DNA of 6,397 nucleotides, taken from positions 718 through 7,114 of the forward strand of contig DBVN01000078.1 in NCBI GenBank assembly GCA_002308515.1, in the 5' to 3' direction. The first letter of the stretch is position 1, and each line of letters begins with the position of its first letter. This document shows positions 4,790 through 6,397 of the stretch, one piece after another. The stretch is from Verrucomicrobia bacterium UBA1263 (GTDB taxonomy: Bacteria > Verrucomicrobiota > Verrucomicrobiia > Limisphaerales > UBA1412). Made by a program: the position numbers and the translations under genes. A model generated the notes under the pieces. The model saw nothing but the letters and a program-made list of their open reading frames with translations. It made no database searches and was not told where the DNA came from.

Positions 4790-6397
4790 CTATTGGGGAT
4801 AATCCAGAGCCTCCGGGATCATCACTTGTGTTAACGCCTGAGCCGCACGGTCCTTAGCCATTCTCAAGCCCATCATGCCCTGTTCGGTCTGGAGACGGAG
4901 TTCCGCGAATTTCTCAAGACCGGCCGTATCCTTTCCGGCATAACCGTAAACCAGTTCCGTGCAGATCCTTACAGATTCACCAGCAGCGCGGAGAGCCTGA
5001 ACGGTCGCCAGATCGGCAAAGAAATTGACAAATCCCTGGAAATTAGGATTCTCTTCCACATGATTTCGCAGTTCCAAAATGTCATCAATGAAATACTTCA
5101 CCGCCAGCAGCCAGCAAAGCGCGTCCGACAACGGGAAGTTGACCCCCTGACGGTTGCTGCTGTAGAGCTTGGCTCCATTAGCGTCCTTGTTGGTTTGCAG
5201 GAAGTTGAGAGATTCCAGCCAGAACTGCATCGCGCTGGCCAGCAAACCGGCGCCCAGTTCCAGCGTGTTCTGCTGTTTGATCGTGTTGAGCTGTTGGATC
5301 CACTGGCGATATTGAGCCAGGAAGATCTCATTGGTCATCACGATGGCAAGCTGACGGCGCTGAACGGCTTCCGGCCCTTCATAGGTCGCTTCCAGCTGAC
5401 CATCCATCCATTTTTGTCCCAGGAAACCGGGGCAGTCTTCCGTGATGCCGTAGCCGCCCATCAGCGCGACCGCTTCGCGCATCATGTTCGTTCCCCAGCC
5501 GGTATTCCATAACTTGGTGGCGGGACAAAGCACATTGGCCACAGCGTCCGTGATAAGATACTGCACCAGTTTATTTTGTTTCAATTCCTCATATCGGCTG
5601 GCATCACGTTCGGATTCCGGTTTGCCGGATAGTTCTATAAATTCCAGGGCATCCTTTGTCGGAGCCGCCAGCGCTCTGAGCTGGGCACGGCCGCTGATGC
5701 CTTTTTCCGCGAAATAGTTCTCTTTAAATTTCTCCAGCGGTTGGAGTTCATCATAGATCCGGGCCGTTGTGAAGCCCATACTGGCTCCGGCTTCACCGGT
5801 AGCCCAGATATCCACCAGACGATGGATAGCATCTTCTTTGGTCTGGATGCCCAGTTCATAACGAGGAGTTCCCGGAGCGCAGGATTCACCGCCGCGGAAA
5901 CGGGAGCGCTGATAGCGGATGATCGGTTCCACCGCGCTCAGCAGCTTGGCGGAGGTCATCAAGCCCACCACCACACGGGTCCTGTGGAAAACAGCGCCGA
6001 TCACGTCACCGTGATTGATATTGGGAACGATCACGCCGTCTTTGACAGTATATCCGCCCACGATGCGGCTGGCAGGAACTTTCAGACTGAAGATCGGGTC
6101 ACAAGTGGAGGAAAGCTGATGGACCATTTTCTTGGTCGCGGTTCCGCGGTTATAGGTACCGGGATCCCCTTCTTCCAGAATGACGACACAGCTGCCTTTG
6201 ATACGGGGATCGGCCGAGTCCACCGCCGCCGTCACAAAATTCGCGAAGCCCATCCCGGTGATAAAACGTCCGCGTTTATCCACCTGAAGGATCGGTTCTT
6301 TCCCCTCTTCCCATTCTGCCACAGAGACTTTTCCATTCAGCATACCGGTCTCGACACCCACATACGGGATCGGTTCGGTCAGCGCGAAAGCTCCGCG
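4790..6397 (-). CDS. Acyl-CoA dehydrogenase family protein, N-terminus beyond right window edge
   Basis: This is an FAD-dependent enzyme that introduces an alpha-beta double bond into an acyl-CoA and passes electrons to ETF or a similar acceptor. The 535 visible residues start mid-protein. The frame is open to the window edge, and codons beyond the GTG at 6359-6361 encode FALTEP, the conserved acyl-CoA dehydrogenase motif before the middle beta domain, so that GTG is not the start. Numbering from that GTG: beta domain about 1-125, C-terminal helical domain from about 130, GGYGITED (302-309), and YEG with catalytic Glu328 (codon 5378-5380) followed by QRRQL (334-338). The protein continues about 195 residues past this Glu, whereas short- and medium-chain enzymes end soon after it. 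VLCAD/ACAD9 and FadE-like enzymes also carry long C-terminal domains. A loosely conserved stretch (205-265) looks like an insertion in the helical domain. Substrate is not deducible. Confidence 0.9.
   Translation of the reverse strand, partial: RGAFALTEPIPYVGVETGMLNGKVSVAEWEEGKEPILQVDKRGRFITGMGFANFVTAAVDSADPRIKGSCVVILEEGDPGTYNRGTATKKMVHQLSSTCDPIFSLKVPASRIVGGYTVKDGVIVPNINHGDVIGAVFHRTRVVVGLMTSAKLLSAVEPIIRYQRSRFRGGESCAPGTPRYELGIQTKEDAIHRLVDIWATGEAGASMGFTTARIYDELQPLEKFKENYFAEKGISGRAQLRALAAPTKDALEFIELSGKPESERDASRYEELKQNKLVQYLITDAVANVLCPATKLWNTGWGTNMMREAVALMGGYGITEDCPGFLGQKWMDGQLEATYEGPEAVQRRQLAIVMTNEIFLAQYRQWIQQLNTIKQQNTLELGAGLLASAMQFWLESLNFLQTNKDANGAKLYSSNRQGVNFPLSDALCWLLAVKYFIDDILELRNHVEENPNFQGFVNFFADLATVQALRAAGESVRICTELVYGYAGKDTAGLEKFAELRLQTEQGMMGLRMAKDRAAQALTQVMIPEALDYPQ

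Noticed and set aside
1..6397. CRISPR array, insertion sequence, phage, toxin-antitoxin or defence genes
   Set aside because: No regularly spaced repeats, transposase or integrase motifs, or small gene pairs were seen; although a tRNA gene is present, no attachment-site duplication or integrase accompanies it in the window.

Overview
The window (about 48-50% G+C by eye) is an ordinary stretch of bacterial chromosome. Almost everything in it is encoded on the minus strand. Its centrepiece is a complete four-gene ABC importer operon of the spermidine/putrescine (Pot) family, transcribed right to left as potA (ATPase), potB and potC (permeases) and potD (lipoprotein substrate-binding protein). 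The operon ends at a clear intrinsic terminator at about 357-399.

Right of the operon, and separated from it by a 216-base non-coding gap, is an acyl-CoA dehydrogenase gene on the same strand. It is cut by the right edge of the window: the reading frame stays open to base 6397, and the ATTEP-type motif (here FALTEP) lies upstream of the first possible start codon. Left of the operon is a tRNA-His(GTG) gene on the minus strand with its own good sigma70-type promoter. At the far left edge, the last 33 codons of an unidentified plus-strand gene converge on the tRNA.

In the importer, PotD captures substrate at the outer face of the membrane. PotB and PotC form the channel, each with an EAA loop that docks on the ATPase, and the PotA dimer powers transport. 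The PotD ligand pocket keeps the acidic residues expected to bind an amine. However, two of the tryptophans known from E. coli PotD appear as Tyr and Thr, so the exact substrate (spermidine, putrescine or a related cation) is uncertain. The acyl-CoA dehydrogenase has a roughly 190-residue extension after its catalytic glutamate and probably belongs to fatty-acid or CoA-thioester oxidation, with no evident functional link to the importer.

The organism cannot be named with confidence. A lipobox signal peptide and E. coli-like Pot proteins fit a bacterium with a diderm envelope. The tRNA promoter has a TTGACA -35 box, which argues against Bacteroidetes-type promoters. Shine-Dalgarno sequences are weak or absent before all four pot genes. 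Spirochaete, Lentisphaerae/PVC or similar groups are possible, but this is a guess.

I see no mobile element, CRISPR array, toxin-antitoxin pair, phage gene or evidently new multi-gene system. The items most worth a second look are the altered PotD pocket, the long C-terminal tails of PotB and the acyl-CoA dehydrogenase, the missing ribosome binding sites with a 13-codon mini-ORF overlapping the potC start, a hairpin between potC and potD, and the structured potA upstream region.
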